Of a DNA stretch of 7,637 nt, positions 1-5,752 are shown in pieces. Made by a program: the position numbers and the translations under genes. The notes under the pieces are model-generated. The model did no database searches. It worked only from the letters and a program-made list of their open reading frames with translations, and was not told the origin of the DNA. The first letter of the stretch is position 1, and the number at the start of each line of letters is the position of its first letter. The stretch spans positions 1 through 7,637 of the forward strand of contig CAZEFE010000022.1 in NCBI GenBank assembly GCA_964511385.1, read 5' to 3'. Origin of the DNA: CAILHX01 sp964511385. Lineage in GTDB: Bacteria; Pseudomonadota; Gammaproteobacteria; Burkholderiales; Methylophilaceae.

Positions 1-55
1 ACCGTGGGTCAGTTTTAGATGAAAACCCCGGGTCAAGATTGGGTGGAAATCAACA
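1..55. mobile_element. Terminus of an IS21-family-like insertion sequence
   Basis: Read on the minus strand, the element begins with TGTTGATTTCCACCC at position 55 and runs out of the window at position 1. A 5'-TG terminus followed by subterminal repeats that each end in TGACCC is the pattern I know from IS21-family ends. The boundary is also fixed by the neighbouring gene: the nrdA reading frame matches its family through a conserved Lys-Pro-Glu-Arg-Asp stretch and then becomes unrelated exactly at this TG. The transposase genes (istA/istB in this family) would lie outside the window. Which end this is, and whether the element is complete, cannot be seen. The family assignment comes from remembered terminal motifs, not from a search. 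Confidence 0.78.
6..51. repeat. Two subterminal direct repeats of the IS end
   Basis: Two 22-bp units at 6-27 and 30-51 both begin GGGTCA on the plus strand and match at about 15 of 22 positions when aligned without gaps, with a 24-bp period. Each contains a purine-rich block near its other end (GAAAACC and GGAAATC). Tandem terminal repeats of this kind are the probable transposase-binding sites of IS21-type elements, and more copies may lie beyond the window edge. Confidence 0.7.
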
Positions 56-825
56 AACTGGGCGTCCCGCTCCGGCTTCAGGGCGGCAGCGAGCCGCGAC
101 AGATCGAATTCCGCCAGTCGCGCATCGAGGAGGCCGGCTTCGATGCCCTGCGCGACGAACAGCGGGAAATACTCATCCTGAGTATCGACGGATCCGAGCG
201 CCTCGCGCTCGACCACCTGTAGCATCAGGCGCGCGGCGACGCGGTTGTAGCCGGGGTCGCGCTCGATCTGCGTGCGTGCGGCCAGAATCAGCGCATTGCG
301 CACTTCCGGCATCGTCACGCCGTCATAGAGGCTCTTCAGCGCCTGTTCCACCACCTGTGCCGGGTCGACTTCGACCACCCCGGCACAGGTCGCGGCGACG
401 CGTTCGGCAAGCTCCGCCATGTCGAGCGGCCGGCGCAGGCTGCCGTCGACGACATGGAGTGCGGGGGCCGGAACGGCGCGTTCGGCGCGCTCGACGGCTC
501 GCTTCTCGCGATACAGCACGTAGGCCTTGGCGACGTCGTGCTCGCCCGCACGCATCAGCGCGAGTTCAACCTGGTCCTGGATGTCCTCGATATGTACCGC
601 GCCGCCGTCCGGCAGACGTCGGGTGAGCGACCGCACCACATCGGCCGCCAGGCGCGCGACGATGTCGCGCATGCGACTCGACGCGGCGGTCTCGCCGCCT
701 CCGACGGCAAGAAAAGCCTTCGTCATCGCTATGACGATTTTTTCGGAATCGAATCTGACAAGATCGCCGTTGCGGCGAATGACTTGGAGCTGGGCCAGCG
801 TCAGGTCGACTGCACTTCGGTCCAT
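56..825 (-). pseudogene. nrdA: 5' fragment of nrdA, class I ribonucleotide reductase large subunit, interrupted by an IS
   Basis: Intact NrdA reduces ribonucleoside diphosphates to deoxyribonucleotides together with the radical-carrying NrdB subunit. The ATG at 825 follows a GAGGAG Shine-Dalgarno site (833-838) with 7-nt spacing. The frame is open for 257 codons of native sequence. Residues about 14-110 form an ATP-cone, the allosteric ATP/dATP domain, with VIRRNG, the helix around AMTKAFLAV, and HIEDIQDQVELALMRAGEH leading to AYVLYRE. Residues about 124-205 carry a second regulatory-like segment and the start of the reductase N-terminal domain (DGVTMPEVRNALI, ERDPGYNRVAARLML). After PERDAQF (251-257) the frame enters the IS end and continues with 18 unrelated codons to the window edge without a stop. 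Related beta/gammaproteobacterial NrdA proteins exceed 900 residues, so all active-site cysteines and the barrel are missing here. Any product would be an inactive ATP-cone fragment. A class I identity fits better than class II, given the ATP-cone sequence and the NrdR and B12 control upstream. Confidence 0.88.
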
Positions 826-982
826 CGGTTCTCTCCTCGTGACTGCGGGCTCGTGGCAGGAAAACGGGAAGGTGCGCGCCGCCCGGAGCGGCCACGCGCG
901 AACGCGCAAGGAAAGGGATTCGATGAAGCCATCCAACACCTCGTGCCAGGGACACCCCGTCCCATACCAGCGAAGAAGGCAT
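826..982 (-). other. Expression platform between the B12 riboswitch and nrdA
   Basis: These 157 nt separate the riboswitch from the nrdA start codon and contain no credible gene. One frame is open from an ATG at 982, but it runs on through nrdA out of phase and looks like no protein I know. Two hairpins are visible on the transcribed strand: GGGAC-GGGGT-GTCCC at 963-949, and a longer GC-rich one at 899-874. The nrdA ribosome-binding site lies at the downstream end. Whether ligand binding acts on transcription or on translation cannot be decided by eye. Confidence 0.55.
874..899 (-). terminator. GC-rich hairpin, possible conditional terminator of the riboswitch
   Basis: On the transcribed strand GCGC, a 3-nt GTG bulge, and GCCGC pair across a 5-nt TCCGG loop with GCGGC and GCGC, giving 9 base pairs. 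The following bases include CCTTCCCGTTTTCC, a broken pyrimidine/T tract with one run of four T (864-861), which is weaker than a classical intrinsic terminator. Its position between the aptamer and the nrdA ribosome-binding site suits an expression-platform element, but it might only be a structural hairpin or a Rho-related site. Confidence 0.35.
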
Positions 983-1167
983 GTCGCGGCAGGTCTCCTG
1001 GCTTTCGGTTCGTCGCCTTGCCTCGCCTTCCCGGATCGACTCCAGTGGCATGATGGGCGCAAGACTCGCCGATTACAGTTGCGGGGGCAGCCCCGGATTT
1101 CAGGCCAGCGGCCTGGCACCGGATTCCCTCTTCGCGCCTTGCCCGGACAGGGGTCGGCGACCGCGAC
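983..1167 (-). promoter_or_regulatory. Cobalamin (adenosylcobalamin-class) riboswitch upstream of nrdA
   Basis: The transcribed strand shows the conserved B12 aptamer landmarks in the correct order. The closing P1 helix is GTCGCGG (1167-1161) with CCGCGAC (989-983). Then come a GGGAATCCGGTG segment, the core GGGGCTGCCCCCGCAACTG followed by TAATCGG (about 1097-1068), TGCCACTGG (1052-1044), GGGAAGGCGA, and the B12 box AGCCAGGAGACCTGCC (1003-988). B12 binding normally lowers expression of the downstream gene. B12 riboswitches in front of B12-independent isozymes, including class I or III ribonucleotide reductases, are known from bacteria that also have a B12-dependent enzyme. It points at nrdA, not at the upstream cob operon, because it is transcribed on the minus strand after cobB has ended. 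The 5' boundary is set from the P1 pairing and could be a few bases off. Confidence 0.95.
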
Positions 1168-1172
1168 GCTCC

Positions 1173-1200
1173 CGGCATTTCCGTTGATTCCGGAATGCCG
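1173..1200 (-). other. Hairpin at the 5' end of the nrdA leader RNA
   Basis: CGGCATTCCG (1200-1191) pairs with CGGAAATGCCG (1183-1173), giving ten base pairs with one bulged A and a 7-nt loop. It begins at or within a base or two of the predicted transcription start (about 1201) and ends six bases before the riboswitch P1 helix. It may shield the 5' end of the leader from decay or stack on the aptamer. That role is inferred; the pairing is directly visible. Confidence 0.5.
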
Positions 1201-1208
1201 TCAGTGAA

Positions 1209-1237
1209 ACTTTAACCCGTCAAAGTTGGATGGTCAA
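1209..1237 (-). promoter_or_regulatory. Sigma70-like promoter of nrdA
   Basis: On the minus strand, TTGACC (1237-1232) is followed after exactly 17 nt by TAAAGT (1214-1209), a good -35 and a moderate -10. The predicted start is an A near 1201. This gives a leader of about 375 nt beginning with the hairpin and then the riboswitch. The placement just downstream of the two NrdR boxes supports it. No start-site data are available, and a promoter within the AT-rich NrdR boxes is an alternative. Confidence 0.6.
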
Positions 1238-1244
1238 GCCAAAT

Positions 1245-1260
1245 GCACAACATATAGTGT
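1245..1260 (-). promoter_or_regulatory. NrdR box, promoter-proximal
   Basis: The minus strand reads ACACTATATGTTGTGC, matching the 16-bp NrdR consensus acaCwAtATaTwGtgt at about 14 of 16 positions. NrdR is the zinc-finger/ATP-cone repressor of ribonucleotide reductase genes, and binds pairs of such sites in response to ATP or dATP. The box lies about 8 bp upstream of the -35 hexamer. Confidence 0.85.
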
Positions 1261-1275
1261 ATTGGTCATTTCTGC

Positions 1276-1291
1276 CCCATATATATAGTGG
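1276..1291 (-). promoter_or_regulatory. NrdR box, promoter-distal
   Basis: The minus strand reads CCACTATATATATGGG, with the CACTATATATA half well conserved and the other half degenerate (about 12 of 16 to consensus). Its centre is 31 bp from the centre of the other box with a 15-bp spacer. This is the three-helical-turn spacing expected of cooperative NrdR pairs and the main reason to accept this weaker copy. Confidence 0.78.
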
Positions 1292-1330
1292 GTTAGTCGG
1301 GATCCCGGCACGCATCGGCTGTTTCCCCGC

Positions 1331-2614
1331 TCACGACAGGAACAGCCGTGCAGCGGCAGCGGGGTTCGCGGAAAAGTAGAAATGCATGTAGCTCGCTGTG
1401 AGGCACTGAAGGCGGAATATCGCCTCGCCGCCCCGTCTGCCCGGCCTGCAAGCCTGCGCGGCCGGCTGCAGCGGGGTGTCGATGGTTGAATAATGGAAGG
1501 TATGGCCGGCGAGCGTGCCCTCGGGCAATTCCGCCGTCAGCAGGCCCAGACCGGCGAGCCTGGTCTGCATGCGCGTCGCGCCCGGCAGCAGGCCGAACAT
1601 CGCGTGCGATTCGCCATCGACCGTGTACAGCGTTTCGAAACAGGCCATCATGCCGCCGCACTCGGCGAGCAGCGGCTTGCCAGCGTCGACGTGGGCGCGC
1701 AGCGCGGCGCGCATGCCGGCGTTGGCGGCGATGGCTGCACCGTGCAGCTCGGGGTAGCCGCCGGGTAGCCAGACGGCGTCGCACCCGGGCAGCGCGCTGT
1801 CGGCGAGCGGCGAGAAGAAGACGATCCGCGCGCCGAGTTGTTCGAGACATTCGAGGTTGGCGGGATAGAGGAAGCAGAAGGCCGCGTCGCGCGCGACAGC
1901 GATGGTTTTGCCGGCGAGCAAAGGCGAAATACTCGGTCCCGGCGAGGCGGCGAATTCGACGGCGGACGGCGGTCCGGCGGCCGGCGTGGCGGCGAGCAGG
2001 TCGGCCATGCGTTCGATGCGCGCATCGAGATCGGCGATCTCGGCGGCGGGCAGCAAGCCAAGATGACGCTCGGGCAGCGCCGCCCCCGCGTCGCGGGGGA
2101 GATGGCCGGCCCAGGCGATGTCCGCCGGCAGTGTCGCGCGGCAGAGTCCTGCGTGATAGTCGCTGCCGACGCGGTTGGCGAGCACATGGCTCACCGGCGC
2201 ACCGGCGCCGTAATGCTTTAGCCCCCACGCGACCGCGCCGAAGCTGCCGGCCATGGCGGCGGCGTCGACCACCAGAAGGATCGGCAAGCCGAGCCGGCGC
2301 GCAAGCTCGGCGGCGGAAGGCTCGCCGTCGTGCAGGCCCATCACACCCTCGACGAGGATCAGGTCGGCCTCGGCGGCGGCCCGCGAAAGCCGCCAGCGCG
2401 CGTCGGCCTCGCCGCACATGGCGAAGTCGATGTTCTCGCAGGGCGCTTGCGCCGCCAGTGCGTGGATCTGCGGATCGAGGAAATCGGGACCGCACTTGAA
2501 GACGCGCACCTTGCGGCCCTGCCGCGCATGCAGCCGCGCCAGCGCGGCTACGACCGTGGTCTTGCCATGGCCCGAGGCCGGCGCGGCAATCAGCAACGCC
2601 GGGCAGGCCGGCAT
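1331..2614 (-). CDS. cobB: Cobyrinate / hydrogenobyrinate a,c-diamide synthase (CobB/CbiA)
   Basis: The 427-residue protein uses ATP and glutamine to amidate the a and c side chains of the corrin ring in the cytoplasm. It has the family's two parts. The N-terminal dethiobiotin-synthetase-like ATPase starts LLIAAPASGHGKTT (residues 7-20, P-loop Lys18) with KCGPDFLDP (40-48) and VEGVMGLHDG (88-97). The C-terminal type 3 glutamine amidotransferase has LPGGYPE (283-289), the nucleophile Cys319 in AECGG, GHTFHYS (370-376) and ASYMHFYFSANP near the end (407-418). Length is normal and no motif is broken. The ATG overlaps the cobO stop codon by one base (TGATG), and I see no strong Shine-Dalgarno before it, so translational coupling is likely. 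The sequence alone does not separate the aerobic (hydrogenobyrinate) from the anaerobic (cobyrinate) substrate. It is the last gene of the operon. Confidence 0.93.
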   Translation of the reverse strand: MPACPALLIAAPASGHGKTTVVAALARLHARQGRKVRVFKCGPDFLDPQIHALAAQAPCENIDFAMCGEADARWRLSRAAAEADLILVEGVMGLHDGEPSAAELARRLGLPILLVVDAAAMAGSFGAVAWGLKHYGAGAPVSHVLANRVGSDYHAGLCRATLPADIAWAGHLPRDAGAALPERHLGLLPAAEIADLDARIERMADLLAATPAAGPPSAVEFAASPGPSISPLLAGKTIAVARDAAFCFLYPANLECLEQLGARIVFFSPLADSALPGCDAVWLPGGYPELHGAAIAANAGMRAALRAHVDAGKPLLAECGGMMACFETLYTVDGESHAMFGLLPGATRMQTRLAGLGLLTAELPEGTLAGHTFHYSTIDTPLQPAAQACRPGRRGGEAIFRLQCLTASYMHFYFSANPAAAARLFLS

Positions 2615-3213
2615 CAGAATTCGATGCCCGGCATGGCCTGCACGCCGGCCTGAAAGGCGTGCTTCACCAGCGTCATGTCGGTGACGGTGTCGGCGGCGGC
2701 GGCGAGCTCCGGCGGCGCGCCCCGGCCGGTGACGACGAGGTGCTGCATGGCCGGGCGGGCGGCGATGGCGTCGAGCGCCGCGGCGGTCTCGATCCAGCGG
2801 TATCTGAGCGCATAGGTGAATTCATCGAGCACGACAAGGCCGATCGCCGGATCGGCCAGCGCGCGGCACGCCAGCTCCCACGCTGCCCGCCCGGCGGCCG
2901 CATCCTTCGCGGCGTCCTGCGTTTCCCACGTGAAGCCCTCGCCCATCACATGCCAGCTTACGCCGGGCTGCGTGCGGAAGAAGGCTTCCTCGCCGGTGTC
3001 GGAACGGCTCTTGACGAACTGGATCACCGCGACGCGCATGCCGTGGCCGAGGGCGCGCGCGACGAGGCCGAAGGCGGCGGTGGACTTGCCCTTGCCGGTG
3101 CCGGTATGGATGAGGAAGACGCCGCGTGCCGCGACCGCCGCCTCGACCTTCCTGTCCACGACTTCCTTCTTGCGCCGCATGCGGGCGCGATGGCGGTCTT
3201 CTCTTTCACTCAT
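2614..3213 (-). CDS. cobO: Cob(I)yrinic acid a,c-diamide / cob(I)alamin adenosyltransferase (CobO/BtuR type)
   Basis: This 199-residue enzyme transfers the 5'-deoxyadenosyl group of ATP to cob(I)alamin or its precursors, giving the adenosylated coenzyme form. It has the CobA/CobO/BtuR layout: a charged N-terminus (REDRHRARMRRKKEVVDRK), then the P-loop HTGTGKGKST (36-45), FVKSR (66-70), GEGFTWETQD (91-100), the Walker-B-like VVLDEF (127-132), and the family-typical C-terminus KHAFQAGVQAMPGIEF. Length matches E. coli BtuR (about 196). I place the start at the ATG at 3213, which overlaps the end of btuF by 8 nt (ATGAGTGA) and has AAGGA upstream. A TTG three codons earlier (3222) is possible but less likely. 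The coupling to uptake genes fits the activation of imported B12, and the cobB neighbour suggests it also serves synthesis. Confidence 0.95.
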   Translation of the reverse strand: MSEREDRHRARMRRKKEVVDRKVEAAVAARGVFLIHTGTGKGKSTAAFGLVARALGHGMRVAVIQFVKSRSDTGEEAFFRTQPGVSWHVMGEGFTWETQDAAKDAAAGRAAWELACRALADPAIGLVVLDEFTYALRYRWIETAAALDAIAARPAMQHLVVTGRGAPPELAAAADTVTDMTLVKHAFQAGVQAMPGIEF

Positions 3214-4012
3214 GGGCAACAACGTCCTTCATCGTCTGGCGTAACTGCTCCAGCCCGTCGAGCAGGCCGGGACCGGGGTGGGTGAACAGCGGGCCGTCGA
3301 GCGGCAGGATGGGGATGCCCGGCTGGACAATCGCGGCATTGCAGGCATCGTCACGGCGGTTCTTCATCGTGAAAATGTAATCGGGACGCCGCGAAGCGAT
3401 CCAGGCGGCGACATCGCCGTCCGGCGTGCCCGGGCGGAAGTTGCGGATGCTATCGTGGTCGGCGACGACGTTGAAGCCGGCGGAGGTAAACAACTCGTGC
3501 AGGGTGGTGCCCCGTCCGAAGGAATAGGGCGCCTCGCTGCAGGCCGAGAGCACCAGCACGCGGCGGCCGCGGCCTTCCACTCTTGCCGCCGCCGCACGCC
3601 AGTCGGCGGCGAAGCGGGCAACGCGCGCTTCGATGTCGACGACTCCCGCGGCACGGCCGATCTCCCGCAGCATGGCCTCGACGCCGTCCATGCCGCGAAA
3701 ACCGTCGACGCGCAAGGCCGTGGCACCGGGCGGTGCGGCGTCCCGCCAGACCTCGGCCTTCGTCCAGTTCGAGGTGATCATCAATTGCGGGTCGAGAAGC
3801 GCGATGGTGTCGGCGTCGGGATCGATAACCCCGCCGGTGCGCGGCAGATCAAGTGCATCGTAGCGGCTGACGCCGACGATGCACTTTGCCAGGCCGAGCC
3901 AGTCGAGGGCCCGCGTGATGTAGGGTGACTGGCTGATGATGCGCGGGCAGGCATCGGTCGCCTGGGCGGAAAGGGAAAGGACGAGCAGCAGGATGAGTGC
4001 GAATGTGCGCAT
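3206..4012 (-). CDS. btuF: Periplasmic cobalamin-binding protein of the B12 ABC importer (BtuF-like)
   Basis: The 268-residue protein should capture B12 in the periplasm and hand it to BtuCD. It starts with a signal peptide (MRTFALILLLVLSLSAQA, probable cleavage after Ala18). The mature part has the helical-backbone binding-protein (PF01497-type) pattern: PRIISQSPYITRALDWLGL (23-41) leading to IVGVSRYD (45-52), an ALLDPQLMIT strand (71-80), a central helical linker around 105-145, then RVLVLSACSEAPYSFGRGT (151-169) and the second lobe with RRPDYIFTM (208-216) and IPILPLDGP (233-241). Length matches E. coli BtuF (266). Overall similarity to the E. coli protein is low, so the substrate rests mostly on the operon context; a related corrinoid is possible. 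It begins 7 nt after btuD, with GGAG upstream. Confidence 0.87.
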   Translation of the reverse strand: MRTFALILLLVLSLSAQATDACPRIISQSPYITRALDWLGLAKCIVGVSRYDALDLPRTGGVIDPDADTIALLDPQLMITSNWTKAEVWRDAAPPGATALRVDGFRGMDGVEAMLREIGRAAGVVDIEARVARFAADWRAAAARVEGRGRRVLVLSACSEAPYSFGRGTTLHELFTSAGFNVVADHDSIRNFRPGTPDGDVAAWIASRRPDYIFTMKNRRDDACNAAIVQPGIPILPLDGPLFTHPGPGLLDGLEQLRQTMKDVVAHE

Positions 4013-4019
4013 GAACGGG

Positions 4020-4775
4020 TCACTCCGGAATGAAAAAATTGTCGACGCGCCGCAGCGGGTGGCCGTAGAGGTCCGACAGCGTCGCTGCGTCAAGGATGTC
4101 TGCCGCCGGGCCGGCGACGTGCCGGCTGTCGCCGTAGAGCAGCACGACCTGATCGCAGTAGCGCAAGGCCAGGTTCGGATCGTGCAGAACCATGGCGATG
4201 GCGACGCCATCCCCGTTCGCACGCCGCACCAGCAGATCGAGCGTGGCAATCTGGTGGTTGAGGTCGAGATGGGCAAGCGGCTCGTCGAGCAGATAAAGCC
4301 GCGGTTCCTGCACGAGCAGCGTGGCGATGGCGACGCGCTGCCGTTCGCCGCCCGAAAGCGTATGGATCTCGCGTTCCTCCATGCCGGCCAGCTCCATGGC
4401 GGCGAGCGCCGCGCGCGCGATGTCGGTGTCGCCTGCCGATTCCCATGCCCAGCGGGAAACATGCGGATGGCGGCCGGCGAGCACGGTCTCCAGGACGGTG
4501 CTGGCGAAGGGATCGCTGCGGTCCTGGCCGAGCCAGCCGCGCAGGCGCGCCGCCTGGCGCAGCCCATGTTCGCCGTAAGGCCGGCCGGCAAGCAGCAACG
4601 TGCCGGAATCGGCCGGGCGCAGTCCGGCCAGCGTGGCGAGCAGCGTCGACTTACCCGCGCCGTTCCTGCCGAGGATTGCCACCCGGCTGCCCGGCGCGAG
4701 ATCGAGATCGAGATCCAGGCAGACCTTGTGCAGGCCGATGCTGACGGCGAGACGGCGCGTTTGAAGAATCGTCAC
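4020..4775 (-). CDS. btuD: B12 ABC importer ATPase (BtuD)
   Basis: This 251-residue ATP-binding subunit powers vitamin B12 import through BtuC. All ABC motifs are present: Walker A GRNGAGKST (36-44), Q-loop GQD (83-85), signature LSGGERQ (140-146), Walker B RLYLLDEP (159-166), D-loop HLD (169-171) and switch His198 in MVLHD. The frame is open far upstream, but the family begins here and a GTG at 4775 overlaps the btuC stop as GTGA. GGGG lies 5 nt before it, so I take the GTG start. The 18-bp stretch at 4698-4715 is three copies of gagatc, encoding alternating Asp-Leu before the Walker A strand. Family members for haem or siderophores look alike; the neighbours make B12 the substrate. Confidence 0.93.
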   Translation of the reverse strand: MTILQTRRLAVSIGLHKVCLDLDLDLAPGSRVAILGRNGAGKSTLLATLAGLRPADSGTLLLAGRPYGEHGLRQAARLRGWLGQDRSDPFASTVLETVLAGRHPHVSRWAWESAGDTDIARAALAAMELAGMEEREIHTLSGGERQRVAIATLLVQEPRLYLLDEPLAHLDLNHQIATLDLLVRRANGDGVAIAMVLHDPNLALRYCDQVVLLYGDSRHVAGPAADILDAATLSDLYGHPLRRVDNFFIPE

Positions 4776-5749
4776 GATTTTCCCCGCCCGAGCAGGTAGA
4801 GGAAGACCGGCACGCCAATCAGCGCAGTCAGCACCCCCACCGGCAACTGGATCGGCGCAACGATGGTGCGCGCCAGGGTATCGGCCAGCACCAGCAGGCT
4901 GCCGCCGGCGAGCGCGGCGGCCGGCAGCAGCAAACGCTGGTCGTTGCCGATGGCCAGGCGAACGAGGTGCGGCACGATCAGTCCGACGAAGCCGACCGAG
5001 CCGGCCGTCGTCACCGCCACGGCCGTTGCCAGCGAGGCGATGACGTATATCAGCCGGCGCAGCGTGACCACTGCAACGCCCAGTGCCTGGGCGGATTCCG
5101 CGCCGCGCGCCAGCAGGTTGAGCTCTCGGGCGACGGGCAATGTAGCGGCGAGGGCCAGCCCCAGCACAACCAGGGCGGGGAGGGTCTCGACAGCCTGGGA
5201 CAGATCGCCCATCAGCCAGAACAGCATGCCGTGGATCTTCTGTTCGGGCGCAATGGAGAGGATCAGCGCCACCACGGCGCCGCAACCGGCGGCGACCACC
5301 ACGCCGGTAAGCAGCAGGCGCGTCTGCGTCCAGCTGCCGTCGCCGTGGGCCAGTCCGAAGACGATCAGCATGGCGGCAAGCGCGCCGGCGAAGGAGAACC
5401 CGGCAATGCCGAAACCGGCCAGGCCGAGGAGCATCGCAGCGAGCGCCCCGACGCCGGCGCCACCGGAAATGCCGAGCACATAGGGATCGGCCAGCGGGTT
5501 GCGCAGCAGCACCTGCATCAGTGCACCGGCCAGCGCGAGCAGGCCGCCGCAGGCGAAACCGGCCAGCGCGCGCGGCAGGCGCAGGTCGAGCACGATCAGG
5601 CGCACGCCATTCTCGGCGCCGAGCAGCGCGCCCAGCGCATCGCCGAGGGACACTTTCAGGCTGCCCGCCGACAACGCCGTCGCAAGGCTCGCCGCCGCCA
5701 GCAGGACGAGCAGGGCGAGAACCAGCAGGGCGCGGCGGTGGGTGGGCAT
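4772..5749 (-). CDS. btuC: B12 ABC importer permease (BtuC, FecCD family)
   Basis: The 325-residue integral membrane protein forms the translocation channel as a dimer in the inner membrane. It is almost continuously hydrophobic, consistent with the ten helices of the family. Recognisable blocks are the first helix (about 7-27), DLRLPRALAGFACGGLLALA (55-74), QVLLRNPLADPYVLGISGGAG (79-99), FWLMGDL (177-183), the cytoplasmic coupling segment GSVGFVGLIVPHLVRL that contacts BtuD, and a conserved end PVGVLTALIGVPVFLYLLGRG. Length is that of E. coli BtuC (326). It begins 3 nt after the btuB stop with GGGG 9 nt before the ATG, and its stop overlaps the btuD start, so the genes are co-translated. Homologous permeases carry Fe-siderophores or haem, and the B12 call depends partly on context. 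Confidence 0.93.
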   Translation of the reverse strand: MPTHRRALLVLALLVLLAAASLATALSAGSLKVSLGDALGALLGAENGVRLIVLDLRLPRALAGFACGGLLALAGALMQVLLRNPLADPYVLGISGGAGVGALAAMLLGLAGFGIAGFSFAGALAAMLIVFGLAHGDGSWTQTRLLLTGVVVAAGCGAVVALILSIAPEQKIHGMLFWLMGDLSQAVETLPALVVLGLALAATLPVARELNLLARGAESAQALGVAVVTLRRLIYVIASLATAVAVTTAGSVGFVGLIVPHLVRLAIGNDQRLLLPAAALAGGSLLVLADTLARTIVAPIQLPVGVLTALIGVPVFLYLLGRGKS

Positions 5750-5752
5750 GCG

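Noticed and set aside
39..626. Long plus-strand open frames opposite nrdA, and similar ones opposite cobB, btuC and btuB
   Set aside because: Arg/Ala/Pro-rich, low-complexity translations with no family resemblance, lying opposite well-recognised genes. They are the expected by-product of high-GC codon use.
566..1051. Minus-strand open frame starting inside the riboswitch, considered as a leader peptide or small gene
   Set aside because: It overlaps the conserved aptamer and the nrdA start in a different frame, has no clear ribosome-binding site, and resembles no known protein.
1299..1308. CGGGATCCCG palindrome after cobB as a terminator
   Set aside because: A perfect palindrome with no loop and no following T tract on the transcribed strand, so it is not a convincing intrinsic terminator.
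4698..4715. Three tandem gagatc units in btuD as a phase-variation repeat
   Set aside because: Only three in-frame 6-bp copies, encoding a plausible Asp-Leu strand. Copy-number change would not shift the frame, so there is no good case for a switch.
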